From: Lamprobacter modestohalophilus | GTDB taxonomy: Bacteria > Pseudomonadota > Gammaproteobacteria > Chromatiales > Chromatiaceae | NCBI RefSeq assembly: GCF_016583905.1 | Contig: NZ_NRRY01000002.1 | Coordinates: 124,001-188,000, forward strand | DNA length: 64,000 bases | Direction: 5' to 3' | In this document: positions 1 through 7,727 of the stretch, piece by piece | Layout of the letters: the number at the start of each line of letters is the position of its first letter | Numbering within the stretch: position 1 is the first letter of the stretch | Notes under the pieces: generated by a model | What the model saw: the letters and a program-made list of their open reading frames with translations, nothing else | What the model was told of the DNA's origin: nothing | The model's database searches: none | Program-made: the position numbers and the translations under genes

Positions 1-471
1 GGCGGCATGTTCATCCAACCGCGTATCGTGAGTGCGACGCGCGCTAGCCTCGGTGCACCCTTGGAGCCGACCCAGGCCCAGCGCCGGCCAATACCGGATC
101 AGGACCCGGCGCATTGGCAGACCATCATCGATGCGATGACCAATGTGGTCGAGGGTCGACGCGGTACGGCGGGCCGCATTCGGACCAATGCCTATCGCAT
201 CGCCGGCAAGACCGGCACCTCACAGGTCTTCACGGTTGGTCAGAACGAAACCTATAACGAGGCCGAGGTCGCGGAGCGCATGCGCGACCATGCCTTGTTC
301 GTCGGCTTTGCGCCGATTGAGGAGCCGCGTATCGCGGTGGCTGTGATCGTCGAGAATGGGGGGCATGGGGGTGCGACAGCTGCGCCAATCGCGCGGGCGG
401 TCATGGATAGCTGGCTACTCGATCAACGCGTGCAGGCTCCGAGTGATGCGGACGATGGTAACAGTCCTTGA
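1..471 (+). CDS. mrdA: Penicillin-binding protein 2 (peptidoglycan D,D-transpeptidase), C-terminal part
   Basis: This is the 3' end of a class B penicillin-binding protein whose 5' part lies before the window; the frame is open from base 1. The visible 156 residues hold the C-terminal end of the transpeptidase domain with the KTGTS box (AGKTGTSQV, about residue 70 of the fragment) and the typical ending with FVGFAP and GGHGG. PBP2 cross-links peptidoglycan during cell elongation in the periplasm and works with the glycosyltransferase RodA, whose gene follows 15 bp downstream. The assignment rests on the KTG box plus this neighbour. Nothing looks broken. Confidence 0.9.
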   Translation, partial: GGMFIQPRIVSATRASLGAPLEPTQAQRRPIPDQDPAHWQTIIDAMTNVVEGRRGTAGRIRTNAYRIAGKTGTSQVFTVGQNETYNEAEVAERMRDHALFVGFAPIEEPRIAVAVIVENGGHGGATAAPIARAVMDSWLLDQRVQAPSDADDGNSP

Positions 472-486
472 CGGTCACCTTTACCG

Positions 487-1623
487 ATGTCTAAACAGAC
501 GCATGTTGATATTGAGGCTGGTCATGACTCGCTCGATCGGGGCTGGCTGAACAGGCTTCATATCGATCTACCGCTGCTGTTGTTATTGCTGCTGCTCTCT
601 GCTTTCGGGCTGCTGATGCTCTACAGCGCCACCGGTCAGTCGGCAGGACAGGTTGAGCGGCAAGCCATCCGGCTCGGTCTCGCACTTGTGCTCATGATCG
701 GTATCGCGCAGCTGTCGCCGGCTGTGCTGCGCCAGTGGTCGGTGCCGCTCTACCTTATTGGCTTGGCGCTGCTCGCGGCGGTGCTGCTGTTTGGAGACCA
801 GAGTAAAGGCGCCCAGCGCTGGCTCGACCTCGGGTTTTTGAGGTTTCAGCCGTCCGAGGTGCTCAAGCTTGCGTTGCCGATGATGCTGGCCTGGTATCTG
901 TCTTTGCGGACGCTACCGCCGCGCTTGCTCGATATTGTCGTCGTAGGCCTGTTGATCGGGCTACCGGTGTTTTTGATCTTCAAGCAGCCAGATCTTGGCA
1001 CCGCCCTACTGGTAGGCAGTGCTGGGGTGGCGACCTTGTTTCTGTCCGGTTTGCGCTGGCGCCTCATTCTGAGCTTAGTCGTGCTTGCCGGGGTCGCAGC
1101 GCCCCTGCTCTGGTCCTTGATGCACGATTACCAACGCCAGCGTGTGCTGACCTTTCTCGATCCTGGCTCCGACCCCTTGGGTGCTGGCTACCACATCATT
1201 CAGTCGCAGATTGCGATTGGCTCCGGTGGGATTCACGGTAAGGGTTGGCTGCAGGGCACCCAGTCTCAGCTCGAATTCCTGCCGGAGCGTTCGACTGATT
1301 TCATCTTCGCCGTGATCGGCGAGGAGCTTGGTCTCTCCGGCATCATTGTGCTCATGCTGCTCTACCTGGCGGTGATCCTGCGCGGGCTCAGCATCGCGGC
1401 TCAGGCGCAGGATGCCTATAGCAGACTCTTGGCAGGCTCGATCACCATGGTGTTTTTCGTCTACCTGTTTGTGAACATGGGGATGGTGACTGGGGTGCTG
1501 CCTGTCGTTGGCGTGCCTCTGCCGTTGATCAGCTATGGTGGCACCTCGTTAGTCACACTCATGTTTGGCTTCGGCATCTTGATGTCCGTGCAAACGAGGC
1601 GGAAATTGCTTCAAGCAGAGTGA
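487..1623 (+). CDS. rodA: Rod shape-determining protein RodA (SEDS glycosyltransferase)
   Basis: A 378-aa polytopic inner-membrane protein of the SEDS family, the normal length for RodA. A cytoplasmic N-terminus of about 25 residues leads into a leucine-rich first membrane segment (LLLLLLLLSAFGLLMLYSA). Family signatures include GDQSKGAQRW, FQPSEVLKLA, KQPDLGTA, the loop IGSGG...GKGW, LPERSTDFIFAVIGEELG and GVPLPLISYGG near the C-terminus. RodA polymerises glycan strands and partners with PBP2, encoded just upstream, so the pair is the elongasome core. The start ATG at 487 has no obvious Shine-Dalgarno, which suggests translation coupled to mrdA. Confidence 0.95.
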   Translation: MSKQTHVDIEAGHDSLDRGWLNRLHIDLPLLLLLLLLSAFGLLMLYSATGQSAGQVERQAIRLGLALVLMIGIAQLSPAVLRQWSVPLYLIGLALLAAVLLFGDQSKGAQRWLDLGFLRFQPSEVLKLALPMMLAWYLSLRTLPPRLLDIVVVGLLIGLPVFLIFKQPDLGTALLVGSAGVATLFLSGLRWRLILSLVVLAGVAAPLLWSLMHDYQRQRVLTFLDPGSDPLGAGYHIIQSQIAIGSGGIHGKGWLQGTQSQLEFLPERSTDFIFAVIGEELGLSGIIVLMLLYLAVILRGLSIAAQAQDAYSRLLAGSITMVFFVYLFVNMGMVTGVLPVVGVPLPLISYGGTSLVTLMFGFGILMSVQTRRKLLQAE

Positions 1624-1659
1624 GTTCCGGCATATACTCAAGCTTGTTTCGATCCACTG

Positions 1660-2706
1660 ATGCGGATTCCTCAGATGCCGACTCCCCAGTGCGCCGGGCG
1701 GCTTCGTGCCTTGGCAACCCTGCTGATGGCCTCGCTGCTCACCACCCCGCTCGCCGGTGTTTTGGCGGACTCGGGGCCGGCGAGCTACCTCAGCGAGCGC
1801 GACCGCTTTATCGACGAGATGGTTGCGGAACAGGGGTTCGACCGATCGGAGCTGACGGCCTTGATGGCCGGGGCGCGTTATCAGCAGTCGATCGTCGATG
1901 CGATGAATCGGCCTTACGAGGCCAAGCCTTGGGGGCAGTATCGCGCCCTGTTCGTGACGCCGGAGCGCATAACAGGCGGGCAGCGTTTCCTTGCCGAGCA
2001 TCAGGCGCTGCTCGCTCAGGTCGAGTCTGCGTATGGTGTGCCAGCCGAGATCATCACAGCGATCATCGGCATCGAGACCAATTACGGCGGCACCCTGGGC
2101 AGCCATCGCGTGCTCGATGCGCTGAGTACGCTCGGCTTCGCCTATCCAAGACGGTCAGCGTTCTTTCGTAAAGAGCTGAAAGAGTTTCTTCTGCTCGCGC
2201 GTGAGGAGGCGGTTGATCCCGTCACTGTGCTCGGCTCCTATGCCGGCGCGGTTGGCAAGCCGCAGTTTATCCCCTCTAGCTATCGTGCCTATGCGGTCGA
2301 TCTCGATGGCGATGGCCAACGCAATCTTTGGGACAGCGATGCCGATGTGATTGGCAGCGTCGGCGCCTATCTCGCTCGGCATGGCTGGCAACGGGGTCAA
2401 CCAATCGCCTCAGCCGCCACCTTGACAGGTCCACTGAAGCCCGGGGTAGAGGTCGGCGGCAAGCGGCCGGTTGTGCCAGGCTTCACTGTGGCACAGCTCG
2501 AAGCAGCCGGGGTTGAGCCGGAGCAGACGCTTGACCCGGGCGCGCGTGCCGCCCTGATCGAGCTCGATCGCAATGGACCCGAATACTGGATTACGCTTGA
2601 CAACTTTTACGCTATCACCCGCTACAACCACAGCAATCTCTATGCGCTCGCCGCGCTGGAGCTGAGCCGGGCGATTGCGCCAGCAGAGAGTTCACCAGGG
2701 GACTGA
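1660..2706 (+). CDS. mltB: Membrane-bound lytic murein transglycosylase B
   Basis: A 348-aa protein with an N-terminal hydrophobic signal segment (about residues 15-36) and no convincing lipobox, so it may be a periplasmic form. The central domain carries the MltB catalytic motif GIETNYGG, with the glutamate near residue 139, and the signatures GKPQFIPSSYRAYAVD and DLDGDG. MltB cleaves the MurNAc-GlcNAc bond of peptidoglycan with formation of 1,6-anhydro ends. It follows rodA by 36 bp and is followed at once by rlpA, a usual gammaproteobacterial arrangement in which synthetic and lytic enzymes are co-expressed. Confidence 0.93.
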   Translation: MRIPQMPTPQCAGRLRALATLLMASLLTTPLAGVLADSGPASYLSERDRFIDEMVAEQGFDRSELTALMAGARYQQSIVDAMNRPYEAKPWGQYRALFVTPERITGGQRFLAEHQALLAQVESAYGVPAEIITAIIGIETNYGGTLGSHRVLDALSTLGFAYPRRSAFFRKELKEFLLLAREEAVDPVTVLGSYAGAVGKPQFIPSSYRAYAVDLDGDGQRNLWDSDADVIGSVGAYLARHGWQRGQPIASAATLTGPLKPGVEVGGKRPVVPGFTVAQLEAAGVEPEQTLDPGARAALIELDRNGPEYWITLDNFYAITRYNHSNLYALAALELSRAIAPAESSPGD

Positions 2707-2707
2707 G

Positions 2708-3625
2708 ATGCCGACGACAGCCGTTCTGAACTGCCTTCGCGTATCGCCAGCACCAGTACCAGCATTGGTGGCGAGGCTGGCTCTGATTTCTGGCCTGCTG
2801 GTCGCATTGGCCGGCTGCAGCAGTGCGCCTAAGACCGCCTCCACCAGTGCACCCAAGACCGCCGGCACCGGTGCCCCCGCTCTAGCAATGGACGTCCTGC
2901 CGAAGGTCGAGCCGAAATCACGCTACGGCAACATGGGCACCTACGTCGTCTTGGGTAAGCGCTACTACACAAAAGCCAGTAGCCGAAACCACGTCGAGCG
3001 CGGGCAGGCCTCCTGGTATGGCAAGAAGTTTCATGGCCGCAGGACCTCGAGCGGCGAGCGCTACGATATGCACCAGATGACGGCGGCGCACAAGAGCTTA
3101 CCGTTACCGACCTATGCGCTGGTCACCAATCTCGAGAACGGCCGCAGCGCGGTGGTCAAGGTCAACGATCGCGGGCCGTTCGTCGGCAATCGCATCATCG
3201 ACCTCTCCTATGCGGCAGCGAAGCGTCTGGATATCGTGAATGCGGGCACGGCGCATGTGGAGGTCCGCTCGATCGATCCGCGCGATCATGGTAAAGGCGC
3301 AAAGGAGCTGCTCCGGCTTGCCTCGGCCGATGTCGGCAGGCAGCAGCGCGCTAAGCCCTCGTCGGCGGTTGTGGCTCGAGACGGCGGGCCGATCTTCTTG
3401 CAGGTGGGCGCTTTCGGCAGTCGCGGCAATGCAGAGCAGCTGCAGAGCCGGTTGGCTCGTCGCGTCGAAGAGCCGGTTTTAGTCCGCGCTGCAGCGGTGG
3501 GTGGTGCGTCGACGCCGTTGTACAAGGTCCAGGTTGGCCCGATACGCTCGCGAACCGATGCCGATGCGCTCGGCCGGCGACTCGCCGCGCTGGGCATCGA
3601 TAAACCCGTGTTAGTCGTTCGCTAG
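2708..3625 (+). CDS. rlpA: Septal ring lytic transglycosylase RlpA (lipoprotein with SPOR domain)
   Basis: The ATG at 2708 lies one base after the mltB stop (TGA G ATG), which indicates translational coupling. The 305-aa product has a signal peptide ending in a lipobox (ALAGCSS, cysteine near residue 37), an Ala/Thr/Pro-rich linker with a duplicated S-A-P-K-T-A motif, a double-psi beta-barrel domain (GQASWYGKKFHGRRTSSGE; KVNDRGPFVGNRIIDLS) and a C-terminal SPOR domain (FLQVGAF... PLYKVQVGP) that binds denuded septal glycan. RlpA cleaves glycan strands lacking stem peptides at the division site. An upstream in-frame ATG at 2675 would start inside mltB and before the signal peptide, so it is less likely. 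Confidence 0.93.
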   Translation: MPTTAVLNCLRVSPAPVPALVARLALISGLLVALAGCSSAPKTASTSAPKTAGTGAPALAMDVLPKVEPKSRYGNMGTYVVLGKRYYTKASSRNHVERGQASWYGKKFHGRRTSSGERYDMHQMTAAHKSLPLPTYALVTNLENGRSAVVKVNDRGPFVGNRIIDLSYAAAKRLDIVNAGTAHVEVRSIDPRDHGKGAKELLRLASADVGRQQRAKPSSAVVARDGGPIFLQVGAFGSRGNAEQLQSRLARRVEEPVLVRAAAVGGASTPLYKVQVGPIRSRTDADALGRRLAALGIDKPVLVVR

Positions 3626-3674
3626 GTGCCGATGAAGGCTGCCGTCGCGCGCACGAGCAGGTAAACTCACTGGC

Positions 3675-4796
3675 ATGCGTTACCTAATCTCTATCCTCCT
3701 CCTCAGCCTTGTCGCCACGTTGGCACAGGCCGAGCCTCCGCCGATCCCTGAGCTTGGTGCCGAAGGCTACCTGCTGGTCGATTACGACAGCGGAGCGGTG
3801 CTGGCGGCGGCGAATGCCGAGAGCCGACTCGAGCCCGCGAGTCTGACCAAGATCATGACCGCTTATGTGGTGTTCTCGGAATTGGCGGAAGGCAATATCG
3901 CCCTCGACGACCTGGTGCTGATCAGTGAAAAGGCCTGGCGGACTGGCGGCTCGAAAATGTTCATCGAGGTCGGCAATCAGGTTGCGGTTGAAGACCTGCT
4001 GAAGGGCATGATCATCCAGTCGGGCAATGATGCCAGTGTTGCCTTGGCCGAGTATGTCGCCGGTAGCGAGGATAGCTTCGCCGGCTTGATGAACCAGCAT
4101 GCGGAGCGGCTCGGGATGACCCAGAGCAACTTCACCAATTCCACCGGCTTACCCGACCCGAATCTGTATACGACCCCGAAAGACATTGCCCGCGTCGCTG
4201 CGGCAATGATTCGCGACTTTCCGGATTACTACCGTTGGTATTCGGAGCCGGAGTTTACCTGGCAGGGGATCACGCAATCGAACCGCAACAGACTGCTCCG
4301 CCAGGGCGTTGGCGTGGATGGCGTGAAGACCGGCCACACTCAGGCAGCCGGCTATTGTCTGGTCTCATCCGCCAAGCGCGATGGCCAGAGGCTGATTGCT
4401 GTGGTGATGGGGACCAAGAGCGATTCGGCCCGCGTTGCCGATAGTTTGGCACTGCTGAACTATGGTTTCCGGTTCTTCGAGACCCATCACCTCTATCCAG
4501 CTGGCGAGCCAATCGAGTTGTTGCGAGTCTGGTCCGGCGACCCACCGACGGTGGCGGTTGGGCCAGCAACGGATGTCGCCGTTACCATTCCGCGTGGAAG
4601 TTTCGATCAGCTCTCGGCGCAGCTTGAGCCGATCCCCACGCTGAACGCGCCGATTGCCGCTGGGCAGCAGATCGGTGAGATTACGCTGATGCTCGAGGGC
4701 GAAGAGATCAAGCGCCAGCCTGCGGTTGCACTAGACGCGGTTGAGCGCGGCGGCCTGCTGCGTCAGGCCGCTGATTCAGTATTACGGCTGTTTTGA
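3675..4796 (+). CDS. dacA: D-alanyl-D-alanine carboxypeptidase (PBP5/6 family)
   Basis: A 373-aa serine D,D-carboxypeptidase of family S11. The signal peptide spans residues 1-19 (cleavage after AQA). The three penicillin-binding motifs are intact: SLTK (Ser56, Lys59), SGN near residue 117 and KTGHT near residue 222. A C-terminal beta domain and a terminal amphipathic helix (ending LLRQAADSVLRLF) anchor it to the periplasmic face of the inner membrane. It trims the terminal D-Ala from pentapeptides. Its stop overlaps the start of dat by one base (TGATG), so the two are translationally coupled; the pairing with a D-amino acid transaminase fits D-Ala recycling. Confidence 0.94.
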   Translation: MRYLISILLLSLVATLAQAEPPPIPELGAEGYLLVDYDSGAVLAAANAESRLEPASLTKIMTAYVVFSELAEGNIALDDLVLISEKAWRTGGSKMFIEVGNQVAVEDLLKGMIIQSGNDASVALAEYVAGSEDSFAGLMNQHAERLGMTQSNFTNSTGLPDPNLYTTPKDIARVAAAMIRDFPDYYRWYSEPEFTWQGITQSNRNRLLRQGVGVDGVKTGHTQAAGYCLVSSAKRDGQRLIAVVMGTKSDSARVADSLALLNYGFRFFETHHLYPAGEPIELLRVWSGDPPTVAVGPATDVAVTIPRGSFDQLSAQLEPIPTLNAPIAAGQQIGEITLMLEGEEIKRQPAVALDAVERGGLLRQAADSVLRLF

Positions 4797-5656
4797 TGAA
4801 AGAGCTCTATCTCAACGGGGCCTTTGTGGCACCGGAACAGGCGATGATCTCGGTCATGGATCGCGGGTTTCTGTTTGGCGACGGTGTCTATGAGGTCATC
4901 CCCGCCTATGCGGGCAGGCCGTTGCGCGAGCTTGAGCATCTTGAGCGTCTGCAGAATAGCCTGCAGGGCATTGGGCTGGCGCCGCCGTTATCGCCCTCGC
5001 AATGGTCACCCATCTTCCGGCGGTTGTTGTCCGAGACGCCCACAGCAGACCAAGCCCTCTATCTGCAGATCACGCGCGGTGTGGCGCCGAGTCGCGACCA
5101 TCGCTTCCCGAACGCGCCGGTACCGACGGTGCTGGCGATGGCGAAGCCGATGAAGCAGCGAGATCCGGCGGTCGCTGAGCGCGGCGTCGAGGCCGTGACC
5201 CGCGACGATATCCGCTGGCTGCGCTGCGATATCAAGGCGACGGCGCTCTTGGCGGCGGTGCTCTTGCGCCAGTCGGCCGAAGAGGCTGGTGCCGAGGAGG
5301 CGATCTTGGTGCGCAACGGCCTCGCGCTAGAGGGGTCGACCAGCAACCTGTTCATCGTGCGTCAAGGGCGCCTGATCACACCGCCAAAGGGGCCATTGCT
5401 GTTGGCCGGGATTACGCGAGACCTCGTGCTCGAGCTGGCCGCTGTCGCCAAGATCCCCTGCGAGGAGCGCGACATCACGGCCGAGGAGCTGCGCACGGCG
5501 GACGAGGTCTGGATCAGCAGCTCCACACGCGAGGTAATACCGGTAACGCGGCTTGACGGGGTGCCAATCGGCTCCGGCCGCCCGGGACCCTCGTGGCAGC
5601 GAATCGATCGCTGCTACCAAGATTTCAAGGCCGACCTCAGGCGCGCTGCTGCCTGA
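4796..5656 (+). CDS. dat: D-amino-acid transaminase (class IV PLP aminotransferase)
   Basis: A 286-aa fold-type IV aminotransferase. Signatures: MDRGFLFGDGVYEVIPAY at the N-terminus, the PLP lysine in RCDIKATALLAAVL (about residue 146), EEAILVRNG and EGSTSNLF for PLP phosphate binding, and a C-terminal DEVWISSSTREV. It interconverts D-alanine and D-glutamate with 2-oxo acids; a branched-chain aminotransferase is the alternative within this fold, but the position between dacA and ybeD-lipB favours Dat. The start ATG at 4796 shares its A with the dacA stop. An exact 10-bp tandem duplication covers the stop codon. Confidence 0.88.
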   Translation: MKELYLNGAFVAPEQAMISVMDRGFLFGDGVYEVIPAYAGRPLRELEHLERLQNSLQGIGLAPPLSPSQWSPIFRRLLSETPTADQALYLQITRGVAPSRDHRFPNAPVPTVLAMAKPMKQRDPAVAERGVEAVTRDDIRWLRCDIKATALLAAVLLRQSAEEAGAEEAILVRNGLALEGSTSNLFIVRQGRLITPPKGPLLLAGITRDLVLELAAVAKIPCEERDITAEELRTADEVWISSSTREVIPVTRLDGVPIGSGRPGPSWQRIDRCYQDFKADLRRAAA

Positions 5657-5667
5657 TGCTGCCTGAT
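5647..5667. repeat. 10-bp tandem duplication across the dat stop codon
   Basis: The decamer TGCTGCCTGA occurs twice head to tail (5647-5656 and 5657-5666). The first copy ends exactly with the dat stop codon. It creates a second TGATG-like context at 5664. One of six stop-codon duplications in this window. Confidence 0.9.
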
Positions 5668-5688
5668 TGTTTGCAGCCCGAGGCTTCG

Positions 5689-5970
5689 ATGACCGACACC
5701 AGCTCCAATCAAGACGAGACCCTGTTGCGCTTTCCTTGCCGCTTCCCGATCAAGGCGATGGGACGCACCGAGGCTGGCATCGAGGCCATCCTGATCGAGA
5801 TTATCGAGCGTCATGCGCCTGATACGAGCAAGGATGAGCTACGCTCGAGGCCTAGCCGCAACGGCAATTGGATCTCGGTAACGGTCGAGATCGAGGCCCA
5901 TAGCAAGGGTCAGCTTGATGCCATCTACCGCGAGCTCTCCGAGCACGCCCAGATTACCTGTGCCTTCTGA
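5689..5970 (+). CDS. ybeD: YbeD / DUF493 family protein
   Basis: A 93-aa member of the DUF493 (YbeD) family, whose E. coli homologue is 87 aa and sits between dacA and lipB as here. It shows the family pattern FPCRFPIKAMG near the start and a C-terminal ACT-like half (VTVEIEAHSKGQLDAIYRELSEH). Its biochemical role is not established. The ATG at 5689 gives the expected length; an alternative ATG at 5656 overlaps the dat stop (TGATG) and would add 11 residues, which would allow coupling. The 3' end overlaps the likely start of lipB. Confidence 0.85.
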   Translation: MTDTSSNQDETLLRFPCRFPIKAMGRTEAGIEAILIEIIERHAPDTSKDELRSRPSRNGNWISVTVEIEAHSKGQLDAIYRELSEHAQITCAF

Positions 5971-6679
5971 CGCGACCTACGATGTTGGGGCAGGGCCGGA
6001 GCTGAGTCAGCATGAATCCGCGCCTCAACCAGACTCGCTCGTGCTCGCTGCGCCACTGCCTCCCCTGCGCGTGCGCTGGCTAGGGCAAGGCTGCGACTAC
6101 CACGAGATCTGGGCCAGGATGCGCCGTTTCACTGATGAGCGCGGGCCGCAGACTGATGACGAGCTTTGGCTGTTGGAGCATGCGCCGGTCTTCACCCTAG
6201 GGCAGGCGGGCTTACCGGATCATCTGCTGGATCCTGGCTCCATTCCCACTGTGCAGTGCGATCGCGGCGGCCAGGTCACCTATCACGGCCCAGGCCAGTT
6301 GGTCGCCTATCTGCTGTTGGATTTGAGGCGAGCGCGTATCGGCGTGAAACAATTGGTGCATCTGCTCGAGCAGGCTGTCATTGACCTATTGGCCGATCAT
6401 CAGGTCGTTGCACAGCCCCGCCCCGACGCGCCGGGCGTCTATGTCAATGAGGCGAAGATCGCCTCTGTCGGTCTGCGTGTGCGTCGTGGCTGCTGCTATC
6501 ACGGCGTTGCGTTGAACATCGATCTCGATCTGGCGCCATTTGCGCGCATCAACCCCTGCGGCTATCCGGGCCTCGTCGTCACCCGAACCCAAGATCTGGG
6601 GATTTCCCTCAGCGTCGATGCTGCGGGCCGGCAGTTGGATGCCCAGTTCAACCGCTTATTGGGCCGGCCCTACAGATAG
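5918..6679 (+). CDS. lipB: Octanoyltransferase LipB (lipoate-protein ligase B)
   Basis: The enzyme moves octanoate from acyl carrier protein to lipoyl domains, the first step of lipoate synthesis. The conserved core runs from RVRWLGQG to the end: RGGQVTYHGPGQLVAY for acyl binding, the catalytic lysine in KIASVGLRVRRGCCYHG, and the catalytic cysteine in ARINPCGYPG. The start is uncertain. The ATG at 5918 (or TTG at 5915) lies inside ybeD and gives about 45 extra N-terminal residues; GTG codons at 5960 and 6041 are alternatives closer to the family length. No lipA follows. The last 10 bp overlap the convergent gene 6670-7308. Confidence 0.9.
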   Translation: MPSTASSPSTPRLPVPSDATYDVGAGPELSQHESAPQPDSLVLAAPLPPLRVRWLGQGCDYHEIWARMRRFTDERGPQTDDELWLLEHAPVFTLGQAGLPDHLLDPGSIPTVQCDRGGQVTYHGPGQLVAYLLLDLRRARIGVKQLVHLLEQAVIDLLADHQVVAQPRPDAPGVYVNEAKIASVGLRVRRGCCYHGVALNIDLDLAPFARINPCGYPGLVVTRTQDLGISLSVDAAGRQLDAQFNRLLGRPYR

Positions 6680-7308
6680 AGGGCGAGCGGAAAGATCTCG
6701 CTGATTAGGATCACCGGTTGGCCATCGATGATGATGCGATAGGTCCGAAACAGCGCCCGTTCTCCATCGACCGACGTTGGCTCGACGCCCACTTCCATGA
6801 CCTCGCGAAAGCTTTCGAGCCCGCTGTCGCGAATCAACACGCCGATGCCGATCTCGCGGTTGACCAAACGTTCTCTGAACGACGGGGGAATCAGCTCGAA
6901 ACGGATAACGGAAAAGGCACGGGCAAAGTGTTTGTTGCTGTCGGTGCCTCGCAGGAGTGCCTCGCGCACCATGACCTGGTCGCCAGGGTCGACCTCGATC
7001 CAAGGGATATCGGCAGCCGCTTTGATGAACTCTTGGCGGAGCGTATCGACCACGACTGGCTCCCAAAAAAAGGCCTCGAGCGCCTTAGTGACGGTGCCGT
7101 CTGTGACCAGGAGCGCCCTTAGGAACGGCGGCAAGGTCTCGATCGGCAAGGGTGCGCCTTCTTGGCAGCCGATGGTGCCGTTGCGAACGAAGCCTTGGCA
7201 GCGAAACGGGTTGGGGCCGCTGTTGGGCAATGGGCGGCGGTAGTAGCGGTCGACCAAGTCCGGTTCCTCTAGTGGATTCTGATGTGTCGGTTGGGGAGTT
7301 TTCCCCAC
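6670..7308 (-). CDS. Chorismate lyase-like protein (DUF98/UbiC superfamily)
   Basis: A 212-aa protein that resembles the chorismate pyruvate-lyase superfamily of the DUF98 type, the type to which mycobacterial Rv2949c belongs. Supporting segments are LLVTDGTVTKALEAFFWE in the N-terminal third, VREALLRG, the arginine in FSVIRFELIPPSFRERLV, and the C-terminal YRIIIDGQPVILISEIFP with the late glutamate typical of the family. Members convert chorismate to 4-hydroxybenzoate and pyruvate. The catalytic role here is inferred from these motifs only. The predicted start is GTG at 7308 with no clear ribosome-binding site, so it may be shorter. It converges on lipB with a 10-bp overlap. Confidence 0.72.
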   Translation of the reverse strand: MGKTPQPTHQNPLEEPDLVDRYYRRPLPNSGPNPFRCQGFVRNGTIGCQEGAPLPIETLPPFLRALLVTDGTVTKALEAFFWEPVVVDTLRQEFIKAAADIPWIEVDPGDQVMVREALLRGTDSNKHFARAFSVIRFELIPPSFRERLVNREIGIGVLIRDSGLESFREVMEVGVEPTSVDGERALFRTYRIIIDGQPVILISEIFPLALYL

Positions 7309-7529
7309 AGCTGAGCAATAGCCTAACGGCTTGACTTTCGTGCAACCAGCTAGCCCAGCGTCTTGTTCCGTGCTCGGTGCAGCCCCAACCTCAGTACTTC
7401 TGTTGTAAGTGGCAATAACAAGACGCTGTTTGGTTCTGCTAACATCAGGCTGCGAGGGTGCGGAAATGGCCCTCGGTCTGTGCTATAAACCAGTTGCCGT
7501 CCGGCAAAATCAAGAACGGAGAATTACCG

Positions 7530-7727
7530 ATGACCAAGAAATTCAAGCTCGCCTCCCTGTCTGCTGCTGCGCTGCTGAGCGCCTCCCTGCTTGGTGGCTG
7601 TGCCACCGACCAGGAGGCGCGTGATATGGCTCAAGCCGCAATGGACGCTGCCAACGCGGCTCAGGCTTGCTGCGAGGCCAATGAGGACCGCATCAACCGC
7701 ATGTATCAGAAGATCATGTCGAAGTGA
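7530..7727 (+). CDS. Braun/OprI-type outer-membrane lipoprotein with C-terminal lysine
   Basis: A 65-aa lipoprotein. Residues 1-24 form a signal peptide with a lipobox LLGGC (cysteine near residue 24). The mature part is a short alanine-rich helical zipper (MAQAAMDAANAAQACCEANEDR) ending in IMSK. The terminal lysine is what Lpp and OprI use for covalent attachment to peptidoglycan by L,D-transpeptidases, and such an enzyme is encoded tail-to-tail next door. A good ribosome-binding site (ACGGAG) precedes the ATG. A stem-loop with a T-run follows the gene. Two adjacent cysteines in the helix are unusual for this family and could form disulfides. The last 22 bp overlap the convergent gene. Confidence 0.85.
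   Translation: MTKKFKLASLSAAALLSASLLGGCATDQEARDMAQAAMDAANAAQACCEANEDRINRMYQKIMSK

Noticed and set aside
1549-2106. 185-codon open frame antisense to mltB/rodA
   Set aside because: Overlaps two certain genes and shows no domain.
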